The notes under the pieces are model-generated. The model saw only the letters and a list, made by a program, of their open reading frames with translations, searched no databases and had not been told where the DNA came from. A stretch of DNA of 64,000 bases from Candidatus Aalborgicola danicus (GTDB lineage Bacteria > Pseudomonadota > Gammaproteobacteria > Burkholderiales > Burkholderiaceae_C): the NCBI GenBank assembly GCA_016703945.1, contig JADJBC010000003.1, positions 62,001-126,000 of the forward strand, read 5' to 3'. Below are positions 49,629 to 61,364 of this stretch, one piece after another (positions within the stretch are counted from its first letter, which is position 1; each line of letters begins with the position of its first letter). Both the position numbers and the translations under genes were made by a program.

Positions 49629-50477
49629 ATGACGTTTCTCGACCAGTTGCGCAGCGCCGAGCGCCAAAACGGCTCACTCTTGTGTGTCGGACTTGATCCC
49701 GACCCCGGCAAATTCCCCACCCACCTGCGCGGTGACACCAGCCGCATTTACGACTTTTGTGCCGCCATTGTGGATGCCACGGCCGACCTGGTGATTGCGT
49801 TCAAGCCGCAGATCGCCTATTTCGCCGCCCACCGTGCCGAAGAGCAGCTGGAAAAACTGATCTCCCACATACGCAGCGCAGCGCCCGAGGTGCCCATCAT
49901 CCTGGACGCCAAACGCGGCGATATCGGCAGCACAGCCGAGCAATATGCCATTGAGGCGTTTGAGCGCTACGGCGCCGATGCCGTCACGCTGTCACCGTTC
50001 ATGGGTTTTGATTCGGTGGCGCCTTACCTCAAGTACCACGGTAAGGGCGCCTTCATGTTGTGCCGTACCTCCAACCCGGGCGGTGACGACTTGCAGTCAC
50101 AACGCCTGGCCTCAGTGGCAGGCACACCACTGCTGTATGAACATATTGCACGCCTGGTGCAAGGGCCGTGGAACCTCAACGGCCAGCTCGGTTTGGTGGT
50201 GGGCGCCACCTATCCGGCGGAAATTGAACGCGTCCGGTCTCTGGCGCCCACGGTGCCACTGTTGATACCGGGTGTGGGTGCCCAGGGCGGCGACGCCGCC
50301 GCCACGGTTAAAGCTGGTTGGCGCGGTCAGGGCGGTGAAACCGTCGCGCCGATTGTGGTGAATTCGTCTCGGGCCATTCTGTATGCCGATAGAGGGCTCG
50401 CGTTTGCCGACGCAGCCCGCCGTGAGGCCCTGCAAACCCGCGATGCCTTGCAGGCCGTTACGTGCCGCAACAACTGA
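49629..50477 (+). CDS. pyrF: Orotidine-5'-phosphate decarboxylase (type 2)
   Basis: The 282-residue enzyme makes UMP from OMP, the last step of de novo pyrimidine synthesis. It is the longer type 2 form. Motifs: CVGLDPDPGKFP, FKPQIAYFAAHR, ILDAKRGDIGSTAEQY with the catalytic Lys/Asp pair, TLSPFMGFDS and LIPGVGAQGGD. The start MTFLDQLR agrees with homologues. Two glutathione transferase genes follow on the same strand within 20 bp. Confidence 0.95.
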   Translation: MTFLDQLRSAERQNGSLLCVGLDPDPGKFPTHLRGDTSRIYDFCAAIVDATADLVIAFKPQIAYFAAHRAEEQLEKLISHIRSAAPEVPIILDAKRGDIGSTAEQYAIEAFERYGADAVTLSPFMGFDSVAPYLKYHGKGAFMLCRTSNPGGDDLQSQRLASVAGTPLLYEHIARLVQGPWNLNGQLGLVVGATYPAEIERVRSLAPTVPLLIPGVGAQGGDAAATVKAGWRGQGGETVAPIVVNSSRAILYADRGLAFADAARREALQTRDALQAVTCRNN

Positions 50478-50483
50478 CAGGAC

Positions 50484-51191
50484 ATGTCCATGATTGACCT
50501 CTACACAGCCGCTACACCCAACGGACACAAAGTGTCCATTGCTCTGGAAGAATTGGCCTTGCCCTACTCCCTGAAGGTGCTAGACCTCTCCAAGGGCGAG
50601 CAAAAGACGCCCCAATACCTGGCGATCTGCCCCAACGGACGTATTCCGGCCATCGTGGACCGCGACGCCGATGATTTTGCGGTGTTTGAGTCCGGTGCCT
50701 GCCTGGTTTACCTGGCTGAGAAGACCGGGCAGTTACTGCCGACCGACGCCAAAGGGCGTTCCCGGGTGATGCAATGGTTAATGTTCCAGATGGGCGGCAT
50801 CGGCCCCATGATGGGCCAGGCCAATGTATTTTTTCGGTATTTCCCGGAAAAAATCCAACCCGCCATCGACCGTTACCAGGGTGAGTCCAAGCGACTGTTC
50901 CGGGTGCTGGACGGGCAGCTGAAAGACCATGAATACCTGGCGGGTGACTACTCGATTGCCGACATCGCCAACTGGGCCTGGGTGCGAACCCACCGTTGGT
51001 CGGGTGTAGACGTGGACGATCTGCCCCACCTGCAGCGCTGGCTGGCCAGCATCCGGGCACGGCCTGCAGTGCAAAAGGGTATTGAAAGCCCGCCGTCACC
51101 CGTGCGCGACAACGAAGAATCGGCGCGTCAATTCTCGCAAGCCGCCCGCAGCATGGTCGAAATGGGCCAGTCCACCAAGACAGGAGGCTGA
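50484..51191 (+). CDS. Glutathione S-transferase, YghU/YfcG-like
   Basis: The 235-residue protein has a thioredoxin-fold N-terminal domain (DLYTAATPNGHKVSIALEELALPYSLKVLDLS, with the Asn-Gly of Nu-class GSTs, and CPNGRIPAIVD, ESGACLVYLAEKTG) and a helical C-terminal domain (YLAGDYSIADIANWAWVRTHRW). Nu-class enzymes act on disulfides and peroxides of glutathione. It starts 6 bp after the pyrF stop, and the next GST gene starts 4 bp after its own stop. Confidence 0.9.
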   Translation: MSMIDLYTAATPNGHKVSIALEELALPYSLKVLDLSKGEQKTPQYLAICPNGRIPAIVDRDADDFAVFESGACLVYLAEKTGQLLPTDAKGRSRVMQWLMFQMGGIGPMMGQANVFFRYFPEKIQPAIDRYQGESKRLFRVLDGQLKDHEYLAGDYSIADIANWAWVRTHRWSGVDVDDLPHLQRWLASIRARPAVQKGIESPPSPVRDNEESARQFSQAARSMVEMGQSTKTGG

Positions 51192-51195
51192 CGCC

Positions 51196-51816
51196 ATGAA
51201 GTTGTATATGTCCCCCGGGGCGCCCAGCCCCCGTCGCGTGATGATGTTCATGGTCGAAAAAAACATCACGGGCATCGATTTGGTCCCGGTTGACCTCAAC
51301 GCGCAAGAGCACAAAGGCCAAGCTTACCGGGCTAAAAGCCCCTTGGCCAAGGTGCCCGCGCTGGAACTCGATGATGGCCGGATCCTTACCGAAACTCGTG
51401 CCATTTGCACCTACCTCGAAGGCCTGTACCCTGAGCCCAACCTGATGGGTGTGGACTCCGACGAACGGGCATTTATCGAAATGGCCGACCGCCGCGCCGA
51501 GTTGTATCTGTTGGCCGGTATTGCCAACACGGTGCGCCACACCCATCCAGGTCTGGCGCCTCTGGAGCAGCCCCAGTTTCCTGACTTTGGCCAGTCCCAG
51601 GCCCAAAAGGTACGCGAAGTTGCCGCCTGGTTTGACCATGTGTTGGAGCAGCAACCCTGGATTGCCGGACATCGCTTCACCATTGCCGATATCACGGCTT
51701 TTTGCGCCATAGAATTTGCCCGACTCATGAAGTTCCAGCCCGAACGGGAGGGCATGCCCGCCTTGCAGGCCTGGCGTGACCGGGTAGCCGACCGTCCGAG
51801 TGCAAAAGCAAAGTAA
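51196..51816 (+). CDS. Glutathione S-transferase
   Basis: The 206-residue protein is a second, different GST. The N-terminal domain carries MKLYMSPGAPSPRRVMMFM, SPLAKVPALELDDGRILTETRAICTYLE (the cis-Pro and Glu/Thr that hold glutathione). The C-terminal domain includes PWIAGHRFTIADITAFCAIEF. The start ATG at 51196 has GGAGG upstream. The two GSTs share only the fold, not close sequence. It probably forms an operon with the preceding GST and pyrF. Confidence 0.9.
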   Translation: MKLYMSPGAPSPRRVMMFMVEKNITGIDLVPVDLNAQEHKGQAYRAKSPLAKVPALELDDGRILTETRAICTYLEGLYPEPNLMGVDSDERAFIEMADRRAELYLLAGIANTVRHTHPGLAPLEQPQFPDFGQSQAQKVREVAAWFDHVLEQQPWIAGHRFTIADITAFCAIEFARLMKFQPEREGMPALQAWRDRVADRPSAKAK

Positions 51817-51831
51817 AGTGAGTCGGGTGCG

Positions 51832-54651
51832 CTACGACACTGGATGTACGAACGGGTTGTCCACGGCGTGTTGAGGTGCTTGCAGCGGCAGGCGCAAAAT
51901 GAAACAAGTGCCCTGTCCCAGGGTGCTGTGAACCTCGAATTCGCCACCGAACAGCGTGGTGACAATGTTGTAGCTGACGGACATGCCCAGGCCACTGCCG
52001 CCCTGACCCAACTTGGTCGTAAAAAATGGGTCGAAGATGCGTGACAGGTTTTCGGCGGCAATGCCCACGCCATCGTCGGTGAACCGGACCTCCACATGCG
52101 AGTTGCGCTGCCGCGATGCCTGCAGTTGCATCGTGCCGCCTTTGCGTTTTCCAAAGGCATGCAACAAGGCGTTGTTGATCAGATTGGTCAACACCTGGCC
52201 GTACGGGCCTGGGTAACCGTCCAACACGATTCCGGGCTCGACAACCACCACCAGCCGGTGCCCTGCAATATGGATGGTGCGCTGCAAGGTCGCAATGACC
52301 TCCTGGCTGGTGCGCAAGAGATCAAACGGGCGCCGTTGCTCAGTGGCCCGATCAACCGCCACCTGTTTAAAACTCTGCACCAGATCGCCGGCTGAACGCA
52401 AACCCCGCACCACCAGATTGAGCCCCTCGTGGCACGACGCAATGTAGTCCGTCAAGGTGCTGCGGCGCAAGGTCCCATTGGCGGCGGCAACCTCCAGCGC
52501 CAGCGTGTTTTCCTGCAAGGTGCTGGCCGTCAGCAGGCTGTTGCCAATCGGCGTGTTCAGTTCGTGGGCCACACCAGCCACCAGCGAGCCCAATGCGGCC
52601 AGTTTTTCCTGCGCAACCAGTTGGTCCTTGGCATCTCGCAGGTGGCCATAGGCAACCGCATTGTCCAGGGCGATGGCGGTGTAAGCACACAAGGTGCGGA
52701 AAATCAGCCGTTCGTTGTCGGCATACGCCTTCGGTCGGGTTGACTGGATGGTCATGGCACCCAGCACCCGGTCTGCAATGGCCAAGGGTGCAAACAGTGC
52801 ACTGACGGTCATCAGGGTGCCGGGGACGTAGCTGGGGGTCAACGCTGGATCGGTGAAGTCGATCAGAAACTCCCTTCGCTCGCGGACACAACGGGCCGAA
52901 AACGATTGATCATCATCCAGCCGCACCCGGTCACTCGGTAGTCGCTTCCCTTCTTCGATGTCATACACGGAGGTCAACCCCAGGCCATCCGGATCCATCA
53001 GATAAATGGCGAAACTGGATGCATCCAGCAGCCCGTGCACATGGCGTTCAATCGACGCGAACACATGTTCCTTGTCCAGCTGCGAAGTGATTTCCTGACC
53101 GATCGTGCCAAGTTTCTCCAGCGTGTCGCTGGTCTGCTGCAATAACGCGGCGCGGCGGGCCTCTGCCTCGGCCTGGCGGCGGTGGTGCTCACTCTCGGCC
53201 CGTGACCGCTCGGTCCCCAGGCGCACCTGGATCGCCGTGGCGCGGTTGGACGCCTCCTGGTTGAGCACCCGTTCACGCGCCGTGTTGGCTTGGATCGCCA
53301 TGGTGTACGCGTCGTCGTAGCGCCCGGCCTTTGCATACTCGTCTGCCAGCGCAAACAACAGCTCGCTTGGGATCAGGTAACCCTCAACCGTGCGCGCAGT
53401 GTTGAGCGCCTGCTCCAGGCAGGTCATGGCCGTGACGCGATCACCGCGACCACCATGGATGCGCGACAACAGGCGCAAGGCGGTAACTTCCTGTAATACG
53501 GCTCCTTGGTCTTGCGCCAGGCGCAAGGCCGTTGCAGCAGAATCCTCCGCTTCGTCGTCTTGCCCCAGATGCAGCAGGGCGGTCGCAATCCCAATGTGGC
53601 CTTCTATCGCCGCATCCGTTTGGGCCAGTTGTTTTGCGCGCTCGGCCTGTTGCCTGAACAGGTCCAGGGCCGTGGGATAGTCGCCCTTGGTTTGGGCCAG
53701 GTCGCCCAATGCCGTCAGCACCATCGCAAAGTTACGGGAATTGCGCAACGGTTCGTAGACACGCAGGGCTTCGTCCAGCAGGGACTGTGCCGCGTCCAAC
53801 CGACCCATGGCACGCATGACTTCACCCATCTGGCGCAGGCAAGGCCCCAGCGTGACGGCCCAGCCGGTCGGACGTGCCAAATCCAGCCCCCGTTGCAGCC
53901 ACTCCAAGGCGGCATCGTGATCGTTTAACGCCACATAGGTGCTGCCGGCGTTGACGGCCGCCACCACGGCGGAGACCAATTGACCCGATTGGACAGCGGC
54001 TTCAAACGCAAGATTCAGACGCTCCAACGCCCCACCAAAATTGCCAGTGTTGTAGTCCCGTGCGCCGAAATACGCGTAGACGCTGGCTGCCACACCGGGA
54101 TGGGAGTGGGCAAGGTCTTCGGGGAAACGTTGGCGCCACTGTGCACTGCTGCGTCGCACATCCCGCAGCGCCGCGTAGCGTGCTTTATTGGCTTCAAAAT
54201 AGTCGATGCGCTGCGTATCGTTGGCCAGCGTGGCGTTTTCAACGGCGAGGTCGAGGCACCCGTCACGCTGAGCCAAATCGCCTGAGCTGGAATACACGGA
54301 AACCAGGATGCCCTGGCTATCGGCACAGCCTGCAAAATCGCCCAGGGTCTGGAACATGGCCATGGCCGTTTGCGCTGCGGCAACCGCCTGCTCGAACTCT
54401 GACAGCAACCACAGTGTCTCGGCCCCCACCAACATCAACCGGGCACGCAAGGCTTGCGTTACCGCGTTGCCCGGCTCCACAGCCAACTGTGCACTGGCCA
54501 ATGCAGCGAGCCGTTGCGCGCGGACGTTGTCACACTGCCGCAGGTACCAGGCCAGCGTCACCTGAAGCGACAAAACCTCGTCGGTCGCGCGCGTGCGATC
54601 CAGCAGCAATGCCAGGCGGTCGATCTCGGTGCTGCGCTCAAACAGTTGCAT
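51832..54651 (-). CDS. Soluble histidine kinase with TPR repeats and GAF domain
   Basis: The 939-residue protein starts with a long TPR array (about 1-470, for example ALERLNLAFEAAVQSGQLVSAVV, AALEWLQRGLDLARPTGWAV, EDSAATALRLAQDQGAVLQEV). A coiled coil (RAESEHHRRQAEAEARR) and a GAF domain (about 540-690, VFASIERHVHGLLDASSFAIYLMD) follow. The kinase core has the phospho-acceptor His in GVAHELNTPIGNS, an ATPase N-box NLINNALLHAFG and FDPFFTTKLGQGGSGLGMSV. No transmembrane segment or receiver is visible, so it senses something in the cytoplasm. The start is MQLFERSTEID; the Cys/Pro-rich upstream frame is unlikely. No response regulator is adjacent. Confidence 0.88.
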   Translation of the reverse strand: MQLFERSTEIDRLALLLDRTRATDEVLSLQVTLAWYLRQCDNVRAQRLAALASAQLAVEPGNAVTQALRARLMLVGAETLWLLSEFEQAVAAAQTAMAMFQTLGDFAGCADSQGILVSVYSSSGDLAQRDGCLDLAVENATLANDTQRIDYFEANKARYAALRDVRRSSAQWRQRFPEDLAHSHPGVAASVYAYFGARDYNTGNFGGALERLNLAFEAAVQSGQLVSAVVAAVNAGSTYVALNDHDAALEWLQRGLDLARPTGWAVTLGPCLRQMGEVMRAMGRLDAAQSLLDEALRVYEPLRNSRNFAMVLTALGDLAQTKGDYPTALDLFRQQAERAKQLAQTDAAIEGHIGIATALLHLGQDDEAEDSAATALRLAQDQGAVLQEVTALRLLSRIHGGRGDRVTAMTCLEQALNTARTVEGYLIPSELLFALADEYAKAGRYDDAYTMAIQANTARERVLNQEASNRATAIQVRLGTERSRAESEHHRRQAEAEARRAALLQQTSDTLEKLGTIGQEITSQLDKEHVFASIERHVHGLLDASSFAIYLMDPDGLGLTSVYDIEEGKRLPSDRVRLDDDQSFSARCVRERREFLIDFTDPALTPSYVPGTLMTVSALFAPLAIADRVLGAMTIQSTRPKAYADNERLIFRTLCAYTAIALDNAVAYGHLRDAKDQLVAQEKLAALGSLVAGVAHELNTPIGNSLLTASTLQENTLALEVAAANGTLRRSTLTDYIASCHEGLNLVVRGLRSAGDLVQSFKQVAVDRATEQRRPFDLLRTSQEVIATLQRTIHIAGHRLVVVVEPGIVLDGYPGPYGQVLTNLINNALLHAFGKRKGGTMQLQASRQRNSHVEVRFTDDGVGIAAENLSRIFDPFFTTKLGQGGSGLGMSVSYNIVTTLFGGEFEVHSTLGQGTCFILRLPLQAPQHAVDNPFVHPVS

Positions 54652-54769
54652 GGCGGGTGGCTGCAGGGTTCCAGTAACGTGGCAACAATGATAATTGCCG
54701 CGATAAACGCAGCACAATAACACGGGAGGCGGTGCTGGAGGGCACCCGCAGACACACTTGGAGCCGCAG

Positions 54770-57910
<3,141 letters not shown>

Positions 57911-58017
57911 GGTGGAAACCGCTGAAAAAGTGGTGTTGAGCCGCGTTTGGGGAAACCCACCATGATAGTGAATATCCGGCCCGTCAGCTGGGCCGCAGGG
58001 GCCACAACAAGGTTCAG

Positions 58018-59325
58018 CTATCCCGCCAGACGGCGCAACGCCAACATGGTGCAGTCGTCTTCCAGAATAGAGGTCTCTGAAAAAAGGGCCACTTCACCGC
58101 GTACAGCCTCCAGAAGTTGACGGATTGGCTGGGGCGCAATACGGGCAAAAAGTGCCAGGCATTGCTCTTCTGAAAATTCTTCGTCGCGTTTGTTGCGGGA
58201 TTCGGTGACTCCGTCGGTGTAGCAAAAAAGCGTATCGCCTATTTCCAATGTGCACTCCAAAGACTGGTATTGCGCGCCAGCGAAGGCTCCAATCAAGGGG
58301 CCTTTTGGCAGCGGCAGGATGCTTGTCTGCCCCTTGCTGTTCAGCATGGGCGGGCAGTGGCCGCCATTGGAATACAGCAGCCGTCCCGTGTCCACTTCGA
58401 GCATCCCGCAAAACAGCGTCACGAATATGTTGGTTTCATTGCCCAAGCACAGGCGCTCGTTGAGTTGGGTGAGCAAGGTGTGGGGATCGGATGTTCCCAT
58501 GGCCAGCACGCGGATCAAGCCAATGGTGCGTGCCATGAACAGTGCAGAAACGATCCCGTGGCCAGATACATCGCCGATGCAGAAAAACAACCGGTTTTCA
58601 CGCACAAAAAATGTGTCAAACAAGTCGCCGCCCACGTTGGACGCCGCTTCCATGAAGCCACAAATCTCGATGTCCCGACGCTCGTCAAACAGGGGTTGCT
58701 GCAACGGCAACATGCTCGCCTGCAACTGCTTTGCAACATTGAGCTCCTTTTTCAGGTGAATGAGTTCAAGCTGCTCTTGCTGCGCCTTGCGCGTCATTTC
58801 ATTGGTGCGCCGCACGCGGGTACTTAACATGATCCGCAGGTTGGCGGCAACGCGGGGCATGACCAGCAAGTCGCCCCAAAAAATGTCCTGCGGTATCCGC
58901 AAAATTCGGGCAGCCGTAACGGTGGTGACCAGGATTGACACCGGCTTGCCGTCAATCGCCGATAACTCACCAATGCATTCACCCGCTGGAATCGGAATAC
59001 ACGCCTGCGGTGCCCTCTCGCTGCCCAGGTTCCCGGCAAGTTCGTAATCCAGGTGCGCAGCCAACTCGCCGGTCAGTGCGATATAGACGTTTTCATTGTT
59101 TTGCCCCGGAACCAGCAGCGCCTGGTCCGCAGGCAATTCAAGGATGTCGCAATTGCGCAGCGCGTAATTGACATCCTCTGACACTGCATGGCTAAACAAC
59201 GGGATCCAGGTCAGGTCTGCCTGCCGGCGGTCCATTGCTGAACGCTCGATAGGTCCCGGTCCATCACTAACCCGCCGATCCTGGTTTTTGGCGCGATCAC
59301 CAAACTTTAGAACTGTCTCGGACAT
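58018..59325 (-). CDS. PP2C/SpoIIE-type phosphatase with N-terminal cNMP-binding domain
   Basis: The 435-residue protein has a cyclic-nucleotide-binding-like domain (about 45-165: CDILELPADQALLVPGQNNENVYIALTGELAAHL...AGECIGELSAIDGKPVSILVTTVTAARILRIP). A short coiled coil (EMTRKAQQEQLELIHLKKELNVAKQLQASM) and a SpoIIE/RsbU phosphatase domain follow. Metal ligands are visible in ASNVGGDLFDTF, GDVSGHGIVSALFMA, and YTDGVTES. Such proteins dephosphorylate a STAS anti-anti-sigma protein. It is the last of three genes with an RsbW-like kinase and a STAS protein. Confidence 0.9.
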   Translation of the reverse strand: MSETVLKFGDRAKNQDRRVSDGPGPIERSAMDRRQADLTWIPLFSHAVSEDVNYALRNCDILELPADQALLVPGQNNENVYIALTGELAAHLDYELAGNLGSERAPQACIPIPAGECIGELSAIDGKPVSILVTTVTAARILRIPQDIFWGDLLVMPRVAANLRIMLSTRVRRTNEMTRKAQQEQLELIHLKKELNVAKQLQASMLPLQQPLFDERRDIEICGFMEAASNVGGDLFDTFFVRENRLFFCIGDVSGHGIVSALFMARTIGLIRVLAMGTSDPHTLLTQLNERLCLGNETNIFVTLFCGMLEVDTGRLLYSNGGHCPPMLNSKGQTSILPLPKGPLIGAFAGAQYQSLECTLEIGDTLFCYTDGVTESRNKRDEEFSEEQCLALFARIAPQPIRQLLEAVRGEVALFSETSILEDDCTMLALRRLAG

Positions 59326-59340
59326 TGTGCAGCGGGGGCC

Positions 59341-59790
59341 TCAGGGTGATTGCCACCGGACGGTGATTTCCAACCGGTTTTCGCCTTCATGATAGCTATA
59401 GAGCAGATCATCCGCGTTTGCCCGCAACATGATGACACCCAGTCCGCCGGGCTGCGCGTCGGCCAAGGTACCGGCCGCTGGTCGCACCGCGCAGCGCGTT
59501 GCGTCAAATGGGACGCCACTATCGCTGATGGTAAGTGTGGCTGCGCCATCTTCAAGACCCTGCTCAACGCAGAGCTGCATGCGGATGGGCGCGGCAAGTG
59601 CCCCCGAACCGCCGTGGCTGAGAATATTGGCAAGTACCTCGTTCACGCAGATATCCAGCCGGCCGATAGCGTCTTCGGAAACCTCTAGCCCCTTGCAGGC
59701 CTGACTCACCCAACTCGCTACGGGTTCAATTTGCGACACGGATGCTGCAAATGCGTGTTCGACGGTCGACGCTGTGCCAGTTGCAGCCAT
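59341..59790 (-). CDS. RsbW-type serine protein kinase (anti-sigma factor-like)
   Basis: The 149-residue protein is a GHKL ATPase: N-box CVNEVLANILSHGG, G1-box ISDSGVPFD, G2-box PGGLGVIMLRANAD. Proteins of this type phosphorylate a STAS antagonist on serine and bind a partner when free. The gene lies between the STAS gene and the SpoIIE phosphatase gene with gaps of 7 and 15 bp. No sigma factor gene is nearby, so the downstream target may be some other output. Confidence 0.9.
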   Translation of the reverse strand: MAATGTASTVEHAFAASVSQIEPVASWVSQACKGLEVSEDAIGRLDICVNEVLANILSHGGSGALAAPIRMQLCVEQGLEDGAATLTISDSGVPFDATRCAVRPAAGTLADAQPGGLGVIMLRANADDLLYSYHEGENRLEITVRWQSP

Positions 59791-59797
59791 GGGGGTC

Positions 59798-60142
59798 CTA
59801 GGACATTGCGCCTTTGTCGGCCTCGTCCAAGTCAGTGAACAGGGGGATCAGTGCATCAATCCCCGTTGTTTCAAGTGTCTTGGCAACCATCGCGTTATTG
59901 CCAACAAAAATCACCATCTTGCCAGTGCGCTGCTGCAAGGCTTTGGCATTGGTAATCAACTCTCGAATTCCGACCGACCCCAAAAAGGTAATTTCCGTCA
60001 GGTCCACCACCACGCGTTTGGCTTGTGTGGCTGAAAGCCCCGTAAATTTGATAGATATCGCCTGTGTGCCCGGCACATCCAGACGGCCCGAGAGGCGAAC
60101 CCTTCGCAAAACATCGGTCACGTCTTCGTATTCAATAGTCAT
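59798..60142 (-). CDS. STAS-domain anti-anti-sigma-like protein
   Basis: The 114-residue single STAS domain shows VVVDLTEITFLGSVGIRELITNAKAL with the phosphorylatable Ser in LGSVG, and an N-terminal beta strand VLRRVRLSGRLDVPG. It should be the switch protein phosphorylated by the RsbW-like kinase and dephosphorylated by the SpoIIE-like phosphatase. It is the first gene of the three-gene operon. Confidence 0.9.
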   Translation of the reverse strand: MTIEYEDVTDVLRRVRLSGRLDVPGTQAISIKFTGLSATQAKRVVVDLTEITFLGSVGIRELITNAKALQQRTGKMVIFVGNNAMVAKTLETTGIDALIPLFTDLDEADKGAMS

Positions 60143-60231
60143 TTCGCAATATTCCTTGTCGGATTTTCGGGTGAATGTAAGCCCAAGAACCGTAGCTGAA
60201 ATTTATGAAGTTTTTGTGACAAGCAAGACGC

Positions 60232-60858
60232 TCAGGCGGTTGGCGTCCTGGCCGTTAGATACTTTTTTACCACCCCCTCCATGGCGTGCTTGGGGCTGGA
60301 TTGAATTTTCATTAGCAGCGGGTGCCCGGCTTCGGGCAAATCAAAGCGCTGGCACAGATCGGCCTGGATGCGCTGCAGCAGCGCGGCGGCTACTTCGGCG
60401 TCCGCCAGTGCCCGGTGCGCGCGCCCGGCGCTGGGCAGCTGGTGCAGTGCGGCCATGGCGCCCAGCGAGTGGCTGCGAGCCTCGGGGTAGAGTCGACGCG
60501 ACAGCAGCACCGTGCAGGCAAAGGGTTGCGGTGCAGGCAGGTCCAGGCGCGCCAGCTCGGCCGCCCAGTAGCGCCGGTCGAACGACGCGTTGTGCGCCAC
60601 CATGGGCGCGTCGCCGACAAAGCGGCTGGCCGCCGCCATGACTTCGGCCGCTGGCGGTGCTGCCTGGACCATGGCGTTGCTGATGCCGGTGAACGATTCG
60701 ATGAAGGACGAAATCCGCATCCCTGCGTTCATCAGGCTCTGAAAGCGCCCCACCACCTCGCCGCCCTCCAGCATGACGATGGCCACCTCGGTGGCGCGGT
60801 CGCCCATGGCGGGGGAGAGGCCGGTGGTTTCGAAGTCGATGACGGCGATGCGGGTCAT
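60232..60858 (-). CDS. DnaQ-like 3'-5' exonuclease (DEDDh)
   Basis: The 208-residue protein has the DEDDh exonuclease motifs: AVIDFETTGLSP with Asp8 and Glu10 (ExoI), VAHNASFDRRYWAAEL with Asp (ExoII) and GRAHRALADAEVAAALL with His and Asp (ExoIII). It resembles stand-alone epsilon-like exonucleases that trim DNA or RNA. The C-terminal tail (GVVKKYLTARTPTA) is unusual for the core. Single gene; substrate unknown. Confidence 0.88.
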   Translation of the reverse strand: MTRIAVIDFETTGLSPAMGDRATEVAIVMLEGGEVVGRFQSLMNAGMRISSFIESFTGISNAMVQAAPPAAEVMAAASRFVGDAPMVAHNASFDRRYWAAELARLDLPAPQPFACTVLLSRRLYPEARSHSLGAMAALHQLPSAGRAHRALADAEVAAALLQRIQADLCQRFDLPEAGHPLLMKIQSSPKHAMEGVVKKYLTARTPTA

Positions 60859-60988
60859 GGGCCTATTGTGTGGTGAATGTCCGCGGGTTGATCCATGCCT
60901 GAGAATGCGGGAACCTCACCAACTACCGGGGAGCGATTTCGCTTCATTGTGGGAAGTTCGGTGTGGCCTGGGTGAGCGCAATACATCT

Positions 60989-61032
60989 CAAATTTCATAG
61001 CAAACAACCTAATCAATACGAGGGCTACCGGC
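60989..61032 (+). repeat. Dispersed repeat, copy K (acts as leader of DUF1272 gene)
   Basis: CAAATTTCATAGC, AAACAACCTAATCAA, TACGAGGGCTACCGGC. It ends directly at the ATG of the DUF1272 gene. Its CGAGGG is 8-9 bases before that ATG and is the only SD-like sequence there. Confidence 0.7.
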
Positions 61033-61302
61033 ATGTTAGACCTACGACCGAACTGCGAATGCTGCAACAAAGACCTGCCACCCGATTCTTTGGATGCGCG
61101 TATCTGCTCGTTTGAATGCACGTTCTGCGAGGCGTGTGCCGAAGGGGTGCTGGCAGGCGTCTGCCCCAATTGCGGTGGAGAGCTGGTTCGCCGGCCGCTT
61201 CGGCCAATGGCAAGACTGGTCACCGCACCGGCTTCAACCGAGCGCGTCTTCAAACCCGAGGGATGCGCGACAATGGCGCCTTCTTTGCCAGCCCACGAAT
61301 AA
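61033..61302 (+). CDS. DUF1272 cysteine-rich protein
   Basis: The 89-residue protein has the DUF1272 pattern, MLDLRPNCECCNKDLPPDSLDARICSFECTFCEACAEG and VCPNCGGELVRRP. The cysteines (CECC, CSFECTFCEAC, CPNC) form two or more zinc sites. The C-terminal 25 residues are less ordered. DUF1272 proteins are small and of unknown function, and are often found near transporters. The start ATG directly follows repeat copy K. A divergent gene for an exonuclease lies upstream. Confidence 0.85.
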   Translation: MLDLRPNCECCNKDLPPDSLDARICSFECTFCEACAEGVLAGVCPNCGGELVRRPLRPMARLVTAPASTERVFKPEGCATMAPSLPAHE

Positions 61303-61364
61303 TTGCCTTGCGATCCTCTTCGATACCGATTCCGGCCGCCGCAGTAGCCCCGAGCTCCACGACC

